DNA of 64,000 nt, taken from assembly GCA_002390285.1 (NCBI GenBank), contig DGPB01000008.1, positions 124,001 through 188,000 on the forward strand, in the 5' to 3' direction. The notes under the pieces were generated by a model. The model saw nothing but the letters and a program-made list of their open reading frames with translations, had not been told where the DNA came from and did not search any database. Position numbers and translations under genes: made by a program. Positions 8,707-17,606 of this stretch are shown here, one piece after another (the stretch's first letter is position 1; every line of letters begins with the position of its first letter). The DNA is from Cellvibrionales bacterium UBA4451 (GTDB taxonomy: Bacteria > Pseudomonadota > Gammaproteobacteria > Pseudomonadales > Porticoccaceae).

Positions 8707-9975
8707 ATGTCATATAAAAGGTTGCCTCTGTTTCTTTTTGGCTTGTTGTCTATTCCCATGGGGGTAGCAGAGAGCTTGGGGGAAGGGCAGCCGTTAGCTT
8801 TCGTTGAGCCAATCGATCAGTCTATTTATCAAGCCTCACCCTATCCTCCGATTGAAAAACCAATACAAGGCAAGCAGTTTTCGGGCTTACAGGAGGCTGT
8901 GAGCTTTTATGAGAAGGTTGATCGTTCAGGCCACTGGGAGCCTCTGTCGGGTGGCCCCTTATTAGTCTTGGGTGATGTTCATGAACAAGTTGTTCAACTG
9001 CGGGACCTTCTCTATCTGTTTGGCGATATAAAGGAAGATGCCTCTTTTTTTGAGCCACTTGAATTATTTGACCTTGAATTACATGAAGCGTTATTGGCCT
9101 TTCAGAAACGACACGGAGCAAAGGTGGATGGTATTCTGGGTCCACAGGTTCGCCGGCTACTGAGTGTCCCTCCTCGGCAGAGGATTGAGCAGCTGTTAAT
9201 AAATATCAACCGACAGCAGGAGTTTCAAGCTATCGCTGGAGGGCGCTACCTCCAGGTAAATGTCCCCGAGTATCGGCTTCGGTTGTATGAGCAGGGTGAA
9301 ATTCTTCTGGATATGAAAACCATTATTGGCCGCCGCAGCCGACAGACCCCCATATTTAGTAGCAGGGTTAAAACCGTTGTGGTGAACCCATCGTGGAATG
9401 TACCCAAAAGCATTGCCTTCAGGGATATTTTGCCGCTATGGAAGGAGGACAAGGCCTATTTATCAAAGCATAACCTACAGGTTGTAGCCGGTTGGGAAAT
9501 ACCGAGAGTGATCGTTCCAGAAGAGCAGATTGATACAGATAAAATGTATCGAGGTGACGAATATCAGCGACTATGGGAGCCACCTGGAGTTCGAAATACA
9601 CTAGGACGCATTAAGTTTCAGATTGCCACTAACAACAGTATTTACCTGCATGATACGAAGAAGCCGTCACTTTTTGAGGCAGACCAGCGGGCCTTCAGTT
9701 CGGGCTGTATTCGTCTGGAGAAACCCAGGATGTTGGCGGATGTATTAGTCCAGTTTTCTAACCGTTTGGAACCCCAAGAGTTAGACTCGCTGTTTGATGA
9801 TGTGAATACCCATAGAATTCGTCTCAACAAGCCAGTTGAGCTACATGTCACCTATTGGACGGCTTGGTTGGATGAAAACCGTATCTTGAATTTTGCAGAA
9901 GACCTGTATCGTCACGACCTCGTTGAATTTGACCAACAAAAAGCTGAACGACAAGTGGGACTACATCTGAACTGA
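8707..9975 (+). CDS. ldtD: L,D-transpeptidase (YcbB/LdtD-like)
   Basis: Periplasmic enzyme predicted to form 3-3 (mDap-mDap) peptidoglycan cross-links. With the ATG at 8707 it has 422 residues and an N-terminal signal peptide (MSYKRLPLFLFGLLSIPMGVA). A peptidoglycan-binding helix region (about 95-160, ALLAFQKRHGAKVDGILGP) is followed by a YkuD domain with catalytic His315 in IYLHDTKK and Cys334 in SSGCIRLEKP. The region before the YkuD signature contains the long insertion typical of LdtD proteins. A start at 8701 sits too close to the AGAGGAA; 8707 has the right spacing. As in E. coli ycbB-ycbK, the next gene is the mepK-like gene. Confidence 0.88.
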   Translation: MSYKRLPLFLFGLLSIPMGVAESLGEGQPLAFVEPIDQSIYQASPYPPIEKPIQGKQFSGLQEAVSFYEKVDRSGHWEPLSGGPLLVLGDVHEQVVQLRDLLYLFGDIKEDASFFEPLELFDLELHEALLAFQKRHGAKVDGILGPQVRRLLSVPPRQRIEQLLININRQQEFQAIAGGRYLQVNVPEYRLRLYEQGEILLDMKTIIGRRSRQTPIFSSRVKTVVVNPSWNVPKSIAFRDILPLWKEDKAYLSKHNLQVVAGWEIPRVIVPEEQIDTDKMYRGDEYQRLWEPPGVRNTLGRIKFQIATNNSIYLHDTKKPSLFEADQRAFSSGCIRLEKPRMLADVLVQFSNRLEPQELDSLFDDVNTHRIRLNKPVELHVTYWTAWLDENRILNFAEDLYRHDLVEFDQQKAERQVGLHLN

Positions 9976-10080
9976 TCATTTTATATACAATTCCGGGTCG
10001 TTGGGGCATAATCGCGCACAATAATGATAAATCGTGGTCCATGCCTTTAATTCGTTCGTAAGCAGCGTTGCAACATTGTT

Positions 10081-10638
10081 ATGCCAAATCAGCCCTTAAG
10101 TTCACGCCGAACCTTCCTTCGTATGATGGGCGGTTTAACAGCCGGACTTGCTGTTTCTTCCTCTGCATTGGGAAAAATTGCCTCTTCTCAGGAAAGAAGC
10201 ATAGCGTTTTATAACTTACATACTGGTGAGTCGCTCAAGACCACGTTCTATCTCGATGGTCACTTTCTACCTGATAGTCTAAAAGAGGTTAGCTACCTAT
10301 TACGTGATCATCGAACGGATGAGATGTGCGATATGTCGCCACAATTGTTGACCCTATTGGGCGATTTAAAAAATAGGTTGGGGATCGTCAAACCATTCCA
10401 TATTATCTCTGGATATCGATCACCTGCGACGAACAATATGTTGAGTCAAAAAAGTGATGGTGTAGCTAAAAAGAGCCTGCACATGCAAGGCAAGGCCATC
10501 GATATCCGGATCCCTGGTGTAGAGATTAAGCGTTTGCATAAAGGCGCGTTGGCTTTAAAAGGTGGTGGCGTTGGCCTCTACTCAAATAGTGACTTTGTTC
10601 ATTTGGATGTGGGGCGAGTACGTTATTGGGGAAGCTGA
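10081..10638 (+). CDS. mepK: MepK-like murein endopeptidase (YcbK/DUF882, peptidase M15 family)
   Basis: Predicted periplasmic zinc peptidase; E. coli MepK (YcbK) cleaves mDap-mDap and D-Ala-mDap cross-links. The 185-residue protein starts with a twin-arginine signal (SRRTFLRMMGG at 8-18), so it is probably exported folded by Tat. Zinc ligands fit His134 (HMQGKAIDI), Asp141 and His174 (FVHLDVG), with SGYRSPATN before them. It lies about 105 bases after the L,D-transpeptidase gene, so the maker and the cutter of 3-3 cross-links are neighbours. Confidence 0.88.
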   Translation: MPNQPLSSRRTFLRMMGGLTAGLAVSSSALGKIASSQERSIAFYNLHTGESLKTTFYLDGHFLPDSLKEVSYLLRDHRTDEMCDMSPQLLTLLGDLKNRLGIVKPFHIISGYRSPATNNMLSQKSDGVAKKSLHMQGKAIDIRIPGVEIKRLHKGALALKGGGVGLYSNSDFVHLDVGRVRYWGS

Positions 10639-10692
10639 GCTATAGGCCTGTTAGGCTATGACGCCCTGTATTTAAGCCCTATATCGTCTAAC

Positions 10693-10905
10693 TCAATTCG
10701 GCACAACGGACACTGCTTTATTGGATGTATCTACATTGCCATACTTAAAACCCATCTGAAACGATTTGATACGCTGTGCGGCATTACCTTGGGTCAAGGC
10801 TTTCGGAGTGACAGAACCCTGATCTTCTCGTTGCAACGTGTCATCGCTAGTGGACTAAGCGGCTTGTAGCGTCCCCCTCAACATGATTACTTCACGGATC
10901 GGGTT
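10693..10905 (-). pseudogene. C-terminal remnant of a YpfJ-like neutral zinc metallopeptidase
   Basis: No intact gene lies between 10639 and 10995. Reading the minus strand down to a TGA at 10693-10695 gives a protein tail with SDDTLQREDQGSVTPKALTQ followed by GNAAQRIKSFQMGFKYGNVD. This resembles the C-terminus of the YpfJ/KPN_02809 neutral zinc metallopeptidase family (GDD.LQ, then QRV..F..GF..GD). An in-frame TAG just upstream (after TLQAA) interrupts it and the catalytic HExxH part is absent. I interpret it as a gene fragment; the family match is from memory of the consensus. Confidence 0.5.
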
Positions 10906-10994
10906 TTCAGCGCTTGCCTATTCCGGACTATTTACCAGTGTTGTTGTCTGCTATAGAGGCGTTCAGGGGGTCGTGAGCATTGTTGTCACCGTTT

Positions 10995-11207
10995 TTAAGG
11001 GCGGGGCTGTGACTTCCGGTCCATAACTTTCCAGTAGGTGCCAGTCCAAAAAGCACCCGCTTTCAGGGTTTTAATACTGTATGCGTGATAACCAACAAAG
11101 AGTGTTCCATCCTCTTCTACTTTGAAAACGAGTGCTTCTATACCTTCGTCATCTTCTGCGTTTTTAAGAAGAATATAGTCATTTTTTTTTACATCTGGGC
11201 GTTCCAT
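10995..11207 (-). CDS. Small conserved-looking hypothetical protein, 70 aa
   Basis: Not recognised. From the ATG at 11207 the product begins MERPDVKKNDYILLKNAEDD and continues with a short beta-rich segment (ALVFKVEEDGTLFVGYHAYSIKTL), then WTGTYWKVMDRK. The composition (charged start, alternating hydrophobics) suggests a small soluble SH3/Tudor-like beta barrel, but that is a guess. A longer start at 11252 adds 15 residues without support. The gene is isolated: the pseudogene remnant lies downstream and another small gene upstream on the same strand. Confidence 0.5.
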   Translation of the reverse strand: MERPDVKKNDYILLKNAEDDEGIEALVFKVEEDGTLFVGYHAYSIKTLKAGAFWTGTYWKVMDRKSQPRP

Positions 11208-11404
11208 AGTCTGTCCTGTATAACTCAACGTGTTTGAATACTTGCGGATCACAGCAAGTCTGGGAGCCTGTTAAAGCAGAATTTCCTAGCGTGCAAGCGG
11301 TAGCCGGGCATTATATGGTTCTTTGAAGAAAGTATCAGTATTTCGTTCATTTTCAATGTTGATAGGAGCTTGTCTTGTGTGCGAGGTTGTATAAGGACGG
11401 AGAA

Positions 11405-11427
11405 TAAAAAAACCACCTTTCGGTGGC
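11405..11427 (-). terminator. Rho-independent terminator of the 54-aa small gene
   Basis: On the minus strand GGCCACC, GAAA, GGTGG is followed by seven T residues. It lies 32 bases beyond the stop of the small membrane-peptide gene at 11459. Confidence 0.8.
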
Positions 11428-11458
11428 CTCAATGTGGGGGAGGAGAATAAAAATTCAT

Positions 11459-11623
11459 TCATACAGCGGGTGAAAACTCAGTTGCAGCAATACATGATCC
11501 AATAGCACAACCAACACCGCTGCTGATCCAGGCGTCGGCACCGTAAGCAAATAGGCCAAGAGAAGCTACAAACAAGACGCCACAACAAATCGCAAGTAAA
11601 CAGACAACATTCTGATTATTCAT
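11459..11623 (-). CDS. Small hydrophobic peptide, 54 aa, unknown function
   Basis: Starts MNNQNVVCLLAICCGVLFVA with a good ribosome-binding site (GAGGAAAAGGATC directly before the ATG at 11623). It has one hydrophobic helix (about 6-26), then GADAWISSGVGCAIGSCIAA, rich in Gly, Ala and Cys with small-xxx-small spacing. The gene has its own terminator, which supports a real short transcript. It could be a single-pass membrane peptide or a secreted leader-type peptide; a bacteriocin-like role is possible, but no processing or immunity gene is seen nearby. A longer start at 11713 is unlikely given the RBS. Confidence 0.6.
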   Translation of the reverse strand: MNNQNVVCLLAICCGVLFVASLGLFAYGADAWISSGVGCAIGSCIAATEFSPAV

Positions 11624-11938
11624 GATCCTTTTCCTCAATATCGCAAAAACGGTAACAGTGAGGGTATTTATAAATTGAACCTGTTTGGCATTCCAGTGGG
11701 TTGGTCTCAACAATCATGTTACCCAGTTCGCAAACAGGGAGTGGATGATTTGTTTTGTGAGAACGATCAACTCCCACTTGAGACATAAGACTGAGTTGTC
11801 AAATTAACCATTTCGAATTGGCAACATTAATACTGCCATCTACCCCGACTAATACTAATGGAAGATAGAGTTGTATAGACGCGGTTTTACGGATTGCTTC
11901 AGCTCGGATTGCCTATGGATGAGGTATACTCCGCCGCC

Positions 11939-13738
11939 ATGACTTCCCCCCAACAAATTCTACAAACTGTCTTCGGTTATCCGTCTTTTCGTCCCCCTCA
12001 GGATGAGATTATTCAAACGGTAATGGAGGGTGGCGATGCGCTGGTGTTGATGCCGACGGGCGGCGGTAAATCTCTTTGTTACCAAATACCGTCTTTGCTT
12101 CGTTCGGGCTGCGGTATTGTGATTTCCCCCTTGATTGCATTGATGAAGGATCAGGTAGATGCTCTGCGCCAGGTGGGGGTGAGAGCGAGCTATTTAAATT
12201 CGAGTTTGGATTCAGCAACGGCTAACAAAGTGGAGCAGGCCTTGGTGGCTGGGGAACTGGATTTATTGTATATCGCTCCCGAGCGTCTTAATCAGGAGCG
12301 AACGCTCTCTTTGTTACAGCGCTCACCTATTGCTTTATTTGCTATTGATGAAGCCCACTGCGTATCTCAATGGGGCCATGACTTCCGTGCCGATTATTTA
12401 CAGCTCAGTATTTTACATGAGAGTTTTCCCGACGTACCGCGCATTGCATTAACGGCCACCGCTGATGCGCGTACTCGCGCCGAAATTATTCACCGTTTGG
12501 ATTTGAGCGAAGCCAGCCAATTTATTGCGGGATTTGATCGCCCTAATATCCGTTATCGTATTGCACTTAAACATAATGCCAAACAACAGCTGTTGCAGTT
12601 TTTGAAAGAAGAGCACTCAGATGATGCCGGTATTATATATTGCTTGTCGCGCAAAAAAACGGAAGAAATTGCCTATTGGTTGCAGCAGCAGGGGTTTAAC
12701 GCGCTGCCTTATCATGCGGGATTAGATACGGGAACCCGTGCTGATAACCAGTCCCGTTTTTTTCGAGAAGACAGAGTCATTGTGGTGGCGACTATTGCCT
12801 TTGGTATGGGCATTGATAAGCCCGATGTGCGGTTTGTGGCCCATTTGGATCTACCCAAAACCGTGGAATCGTATTATCAAGAAACAGGCCGTGGCGGTCG
12901 TGATGGTGAACCTACTAATGCCTGGATGATTTATGGTCTTCAGGATGTGATTAAATTACGTCAGATGATGGCAGGATCTGAAGGCAGTGAAGAGCACAAA
13001 CGGGCAGAACAACATCGGCTAAATGCCATGTTGGGTTTGTGTGAAATTACCAGTTGTCGCCGCCAAGTGTTATTAAATTACTTCGGTGATGTTCTGCCTG
13101 AACCCTGTGGTAATTGTGATAATTGCCTAGAACCTGTGGATACCTGGGATGGGACTGAATCTGCCCGCATGGCTTTGAGTGCAGTTTATCGAACGGGTCA
13201 GCGCTTCGGCGTGAAGCATGTGGTTGATGTGTTACTGGGTGCTGAGACAGACAAGATTTCTCAATATAGCCATGATCAATTACCCACTTACGGCATTGGC
13301 AAGACGCTGGATAATAATCAGTGGAGTTCGGTCTTTCGTCAACTGGTGGCTCGAGGTTATCTCAGTGTGGATGTTGAGCGTTTTGGTGCCTTGAGATTGG
13401 AGGAAAAATGTCGTCCCCTGTTGCGTGGTGAAGAGCAGATCGAGCTACGTAAGGATAGTAAGAAAAAAGAGGCTAGGCGGCTGACTAAAACATTCCAATC
13501 GGAAGATATGGATGTTGCCCTGTGGGAAGTATTACGAGAGTGCCGACGGGAATTGGCCGGAGAGCAGGGCATACCCCCTTACATTATTTTTCACGATCGA
13601 ACCTTGCAAGAAATGTGCGTTACTGTGCCACAGAATATGGAGCAGTTTGGTCGGCTTGGTGGGGTCGGCGAACGGAAATTAGATAAATATGGACCTGCTT
13701 TCTTGCAGGCTATCAGCGAGCACTTGGCAAGTAGATAA
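11939..13738 (+). CDS. recQ: ATP-dependent DNA helicase RecQ
   Basis: 3'-5' DNA helicase for recombination and replication-fork repair. The 599-residue product (ATG 11939) has Walker A TGGGKSLCYQ (Lys44), a DEAH box IDEAHCVSQWGHDFR (Asp137), helicase motifs AFGMGIDKPDVRFVAHLDLP and QETGRGGRDGEP, a zinc-binding RQC region (CEITSCRRQVLLNYFGD, CGNCDNC) and a C-terminal HRDC domain (about 520-595). In-frame starts at 11894 and 11915 exist, but MTSPQQILQTVFGYPSFR is the normal RecQ beginning. A TATACT box lies about 8 bases upstream of the chosen ATG. It converges with the rhomboid gene, 10 bases apart. Confidence 0.95.
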   Translation: MTSPQQILQTVFGYPSFRPPQDEIIQTVMEGGDALVLMPTGGGKSLCYQIPSLLRSGCGIVISPLIALMKDQVDALRQVGVRASYLNSSLDSATANKVEQALVAGELDLLYIAPERLNQERTLSLLQRSPIALFAIDEAHCVSQWGHDFRADYLQLSILHESFPDVPRIALTATADARTRAEIIHRLDLSEASQFIAGFDRPNIRYRIALKHNAKQQLLQFLKEEHSDDAGIIYCLSRKKTEEIAYWLQQQGFNALPYHAGLDTGTRADNQSRFFREDRVIVVATIAFGMGIDKPDVRFVAHLDLPKTVESYYQETGRGGRDGEPTNAWMIYGLQDVIKLRQMMAGSEGSEEHKRAEQHRLNAMLGLCEITSCRRQVLLNYFGDVLPEPCGNCDNCLEPVDTWDGTESARMALSAVYRTGQRFGVKHVVDVLLGAETDKISQYSHDQLPTYGIGKTLDNNQWSSVFRQLVARGYLSVDVERFGALRLEEKCRPLLRGEEQIELRKDSKKKEARRLTKTFQSEDMDVALWEVLRECRRELAGEQGIPPYIIFHDRTLQEMCVTVPQNMEQFGRLGGVGERKLDKYGPAFLQAISEHLASR

Positions 13739-13748
13739 GACGTTTTTT

Positions 13749-14495
13749 TTATGTTGTGTGATTACCCGGGTCGTTACCATTAGTAGGGACGCCAGAATCA
13801 TCAGTGTTTCCTTGATCGAGAAAGCCGTCGAGCTCCTTTTGTTTCTCGGTTTTCCATTGGTCACCGATGATAGGGTCTTCTTCAGACTCAGCGTTATCTG
13901 TCAGTCGCTCCCACGGGTAAGTTTTGAGGGTGAGTTTGGGGTCCCAGTATCGAAACATAATCGCGCAAAGAACCCCTCCTAGCGCACCAAAAAAATGGTA
14001 TTCATAGGAGATTCCCGGTTCGCGGGGAAAGATAGTCAACAGCATGCTGCCGTACATAAAAAAGGCCACCATCAACAGCGTTGTAGAGCGCCTGTCCCGT
14101 CGGAGTATTCCGCCCATGAACAGATAAAAAAACATGCCGTGGGTTAATCCGCTCGCTCCGAAATGGTAGCTGTCGCGAGCAAATAGCCACACTCCCAAGC
14201 CAGACAGCAACCAGATAATGGACAGTGCCCACCACCGTGATTTGGGATAACCATAAATGAGGATGCTGCCTAACAGTAGCAAGGGTAGGGTATTGCTTAT
14301 CACATGTTGCCAGGAGCCATGGATCAGCGGCCCGGTGAGTATGCCGATTAATCCTCTGGATGTTTGAGGGTAGACTCCTAGTTGATGAAGGTCCCAGCCC
14401 AGGCCCACTTCACATAGCTTGAGCCACCAGATCAGGACAACAAATCCACCGATGACAAGGATACTGTGTTGGAGAGAGGTGATTTTATTCATCAC
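13749..14495 (-). CDS. Rhomboid-family intramembrane serine protease
   Basis: Multi-pass inner-membrane protease that cuts transmembrane substrates within the bilayer. The 248-residue protein has about six hydrophobic segments and the catalytic dyad Ser115 in HFGASGLTHG and His167 in YEYHFFGALGG. The oxyanion-region HVISNTLPLLLLG (His64, Asn68) matches the conserved H-x-x-x-N. A hydrophilic tail (about 195-248) is rich in Asp, Glu and Asn. Substrates cannot be inferred from the neighbours. Confidence 0.88.
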   Translation of the reverse strand: MMNKITSLQHSILVIGGFVVLIWWLKLCEVGLGWDLHQLGVYPQTSRGLIGILTGPLIHGSWQHVISNTLPLLLLGSILIYGYPKSRWWALSIIWLLSGLGVWLFARDSYHFGASGLTHGMFFYLFMGGILRRDRRSTTLLMVAFFMYGSMLLTIFPREPGISYEYHFFGALGGVLCAIMFRYWDPKLTLKTYPWERLTDNAESEEDPIIGDQWKTEKQKELDGFLDQGNTDDSGVPTNGNDPGNHTT

Positions 14496-14552
14496 CTACT
14501 AGTATTGTGGAGCAGGCAAACTTTTTAAAGGGGCCTAGTCGAAGTACCCCAC

Positions 14553-16328
14553 CTAAAAAGCGGCTTTAGGGTTAACCGTACTGGGTTGATTCTTTCTGTA
14601 TGTGAGGCTTTTTACGGGAGCTATCGTTTTTTGAGAGAACACCATCTGTGAGTTTATAAAATCATCATAGTCCACTAACTTTTGGGGCTCACTAGGGCTG
14701 CCTATCCAACGTTCGCGTTTGATAAAGGTGTCTGATACCAGGCTGCGTGTAGGATCCAATCCAGCAAAACTAATGCCTATCATGTGGGGTAGTGTGTGCA
14801 TGAAGTCGGCACTTGAGAATGGTTGGTTTGCATATCTTCCCCACTGAGTTCCTTGGGAACCATTTTTCCATTCTGGCGAGGCCCAAGTGATGAATGGCAC
14901 CGTGTACATAGCGGGTGATGGTGCGCCCTCATTGCGGCCACAAAATAATTTTTCTTCGTAGTCGTATACCTCTTCTCCGTGATCAGAAAAATACACCAGT
15001 AATGCCTTGTCATTGTGTGTTCTTAGGCTGTTTATCAGTGTGACGACCACGTGATCATTATAGAGAATGGAGTTGTCGTAACTGTTGTACTCATCTAGGT
15101 TGCTTGTGCCTACCCATGACGGTACATGGTCGTTATCAACAAATTTTTTAAATGCGGCTGGATAGCGGTAATGATATTGTCGATGAGTACCCAGCAGGTG
15201 TACCACAATGAACTTTTTAGACGTTGATTGTGCGAGCGTCTTAACGAATGGCTCAACAACGTTTCCGTCATACAGGCTGCCATTTTGTTTACGGTTATTG
15301 TTGAGGTAAACCTGATGATCAGCCATTTGTGACAGGGTAGTCAACATGGTGTTTCGTTTGGTTTGCGTTTGCTGGTTGGTGATCCAGGTGATGTCATAAC
15401 CGGCCTGTTTCATCATGTTTATCAGAGTAGGCTGCGTAAAGAAAGCCTCTGGGTGCTTCGAGTCAGCAAACGATAGTGCTTGTTGTAAGGCTTCAATGGT
15501 GTATGGCCTCGTGGTGACAACATCGTTGAAAACGGTGAGCTCATCCCGCATGGCATCAAGCTGTGGCGTGGTGGCCCGGGGGTAGCCGTAGAGACTCATT
15601 CTCTGTCGATTGGTCGATTCCCCAATAACTAGCACTACGGTCTCGGGCATAGTGTTGGTATCTATTTCAAAATTTTCCAGGAGGGGCAATTTATGGTTGT
15701 CAGCTAACAGAGATTTCATGTTGGCTAGTTGTTCGAGATATCTGCGGTAGGAAACAATTAGATTCCATGGGGCCGTTGGTTCCAGTCGAGACATTAAGTG
15801 GCGGTTGGCTTGGGTAACATTTTTCTGCAGAACAAGGGTGCTAAGGAATGGCCAGCCGACCATCAGGGAAAATACAACGGCGTAGGAAGAGCGCCATTTT
15901 GGTGCCAGTGAGAGGGTGGTTGGCATTAGGCACCACAGTATTAATGGGATGGCACTGTAAGTTGCAAAGACTAGTACATGCCACCAGCGTAAGTAGGATT
16001 GGATAAATTCACTACCTTCTGCTGGGTTCGACTCAAAAATGATAAAGATAGCGCTTTGGGAAAATTCTTGACCATAGATTAACCAATACCCCAAGCTTAC
16101 AAGCGAGGCCAGCCACAGAGCCGAGCCAATAACAGCGGTGATAGGCTTGATGTACCTTGGTAGCAGCAAGACAGGAATCAGCCATATAACGCTCATTAGC
16201 AGGGCATCGCGGAGGCCGTTTGATCCTGCCATTCCAGTGGAATATAACAATATCTGAATAGCGGCAGAAAAATAACAAAAGTAGAGGTAGGCCCAAAAAA
16301 TCGGGTGGCGCTGAGCAAAAGCGTGCAT
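14553..16328 (-). CDS. Lipid A/LPS-core phosphoethanolamine transferase (CptA/EptA family)
   Basis: Inner-membrane enzyme of the alkaline-phosphatase/sulfatase superfamily predicted to move phosphoethanolamine from phosphatidylethanolamine to LPS. Of 591 residues, about 1-190 contain five membrane helices. The periplasmic domain begins with VLVIGESTNRQRMSLYGYPR, has the nucleophile-region TTRPYTIEALQQALSF and the metal-site LLVYFSDHGEEVYD. The YTIEALQQ signature and overall length fit CptA more than EptA. Such changes usually alter surface charge and cationic-peptide tolerance; the acceptor sugar here is not determinable. Confidence 0.85.
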   Translation of the reverse strand: MHAFAQRHPIFWAYLYFCYFSAAIQILLYSTGMAGSNGLRDALLMSVIWLIPVLLLPRYIKPITAVIGSALWLASLVSLGYWLIYGQEFSQSAIFIIFESNPAEGSEFIQSYLRWWHVLVFATYSAIPLILWCLMPTTLSLAPKWRSSYAVVFSLMVGWPFLSTLVLQKNVTQANRHLMSRLEPTAPWNLIVSYRRYLEQLANMKSLLADNHKLPLLENFEIDTNTMPETVVLVIGESTNRQRMSLYGYPRATTPQLDAMRDELTVFNDVVTTRPYTIEALQQALSFADSKHPEAFFTQPTLINMMKQAGYDITWITNQQTQTKRNTMLTTLSQMADHQVYLNNNRKQNGSLYDGNVVEPFVKTLAQSTSKKFIVVHLLGTHRQYHYRYPAAFKKFVDNDHVPSWVGTSNLDEYNSYDNSILYNDHVVVTLINSLRTHNDKALLVYFSDHGEEVYDYEEKLFCGRNEGAPSPAMYTVPFITWASPEWKNGSQGTQWGRYANQPFSSADFMHTLPHMIGISFAGLDPTRSLVSDTFIKRERWIGSPSEPQKLVDYDDFINSQMVFSQKTIAPVKSLTYRKNQPSTVNPKAAF

Positions 16329-16485
16329 AGGGGTTCAGCCGGTAGTTAATTGAAACTATGGCTGAGGAGTTTAGTGGCCGTTTCTTAAGAGAGACTTAAC
16401 ATGAATCAGTTAAGGCTGACCCCAGTCACTACAGTCTTCGGCATCATCCTCCGACTGATAGGACTCAAAAAGTGAAGGACAAATA

Positions 16486-16746
16486 TCATTTTAAGAGCGG
16501 ATGATCATCAGGCAATTGCTTGGTTATCCAGAGTGCCAGCTTATGTTTCATATGCTGGATATCCATCTGGGCTTTTGCCAATGGCTGAATTAGTTTGTCG
16601 TGTGCTAGCAATCGGTATACATACTCAATTTTGTCTTTAGCGGAATCAGTCTTATCAAACTTTGCAACACCACGTTTTTCGGCATAGATCATGCCGATTC
16701 TGATGGCTTCTTTTAACAATTCAGCTTCGTTTTTCTGCTTAGACAT
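16486..16746 (-). CDS. DUF5062 family protein, 86 aa
   Basis: Small soluble protein matching, from memory, the DUF5062 family of marine gammaproteobacteria: KNEAELLKEAIRIGMIYAEK, SAKDKIEYVYRLLAHDKLI, and the C-terminal MKHKLALWITKQLPDDHPLL. It has a clear AAGGAAG ribosome site before the ATG and is mainly alpha-helical by composition. The function is unknown. It follows cysE on the same strand after 23 bases and may be co-transcribed with it. Confidence 0.75.
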   Translation of the reverse strand: MSKQKNEAELLKEAIRIGMIYAEKRGVAKFDKTDSAKDKIEYVYRLLAHDKLIQPLAKAQMDIQHMKHKLALWITKQLPDDHPLLK

Positions 16747-16769
16747 ATGTCTTCCTTAAAAAAGACGGG

Positions 16770-17555
16770 CTAGTTATTGCAACCGTTCAATCCCTGATCC
16801 ATTTGTTCTGCGGGGGATTCTATATTGACTGTACCGACAATAGTGGCAGGTACCCCAGCAACGATCGAATGGGGGGGGATATCTTTTAGTACAACACTGG
16901 CCGCCGCAATTTTTGATCCTTCACCAATTTCAATATTACCGAGAATTTTTGCCCCGGGGCCAATCAATACACCCCGGCGTACCTTGGGATGTCGATCACC
17001 AGAGTCCTTGCCTGTACCACCCAGAGTCACCGATTGGAGAATGGATACGCAGTCTTCTACCACAGCCGTTTCACCGATCACGATTCCTGTGGCGTGATCG
17101 AACATAATACCCTTCCCTATGACTGCTGCAGGGTGAATATCCACACCAAATACCACCGAGATACGGTTTTGTAGTACCTGCGCCAGCGGCTTTCGCCCCG
17201 TTATCCATAACCAGTGGGCCGCACGCCAAGCTTGCAGAGCGTGGAACCCTTTGTAATAGAGAAAGGCGGAGGAGGGGCCTTGGCAGGCAGAGTCACGGGT
17301 GTTAATCGCGCAGATATCGCCGTTGACTTGGTCCTCGATGATGGGGTCAGAGCTGAATGCTTCATCGAATACTTCTTGTAGCATCAGTGCCGGGGTTATT
17401 TCGCCCCCTAATTTTTTAGCCAGCAAAAAACTTAGCGCTGCAAGTAACGAGCTATGTCCTAGGATAGTGACTTGTAGAAAACTGGTCAGCACGGGTTCAG
17501 CATCCGCAATGGCACGGGTTTCCTGCTGTATTTGTTCCCAGAGGGATAGACTCAT
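16770..17555 (-). CDS. cysE: Serine O-acetyltransferase
   Basis: Makes O-acetylserine from serine and acetyl-CoA, the first step of cysteine synthesis. The 261-residue protein has the N-terminal helical domain (LWEQIQQETRAIADAEPVL, about 1-140), then a left-handed beta-helix of hexapeptide repeats with DIHPAAVIGKGIMFDHATG, VTLGGTGKDSGDRHPKVRRG and KILGNIEIGEGSKIAAASVV. Length and domain order match E. coli CysE. It is preceded by comF on the same strand with a 51-base gap. Confidence 0.95.
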   Translation of the reverse strand: MSLSLWEQIQQETRAIADAEPVLTSFLQVTILGHSSLLAALSFLLAKKLGGEITPALMLQEVFDEAFSSDPIIEDQVNGDICAINTRDSACQGPSSAFLYYKGFHALQAWRAAHWLWITGRKPLAQVLQNRISVVFGVDIHPAAVIGKGIMFDHATGIVIGETAVVEDCVSILQSVTLGGTGKDSGDRHPKVRRGVLIGPGAKILGNIEIGEGSKIAAASVVLKDIPPHSIVAGVPATIVGTVNIESPAEQMDQGLNGCNN

Positions 17556-17606
17556 AATAGTAGCTGTTAGTTGGTAATTCGTTTGGACATTATCGGGGCC
17601 GCACCG

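Noticed and set aside
11796..11824. Imperfect inverted repeat TTGTCAAATT / AATTGGCAA upstream of recQ
   Set aside because: Arms are imperfect and match no known operator I can name; it is more than 110 bases from the recQ start.
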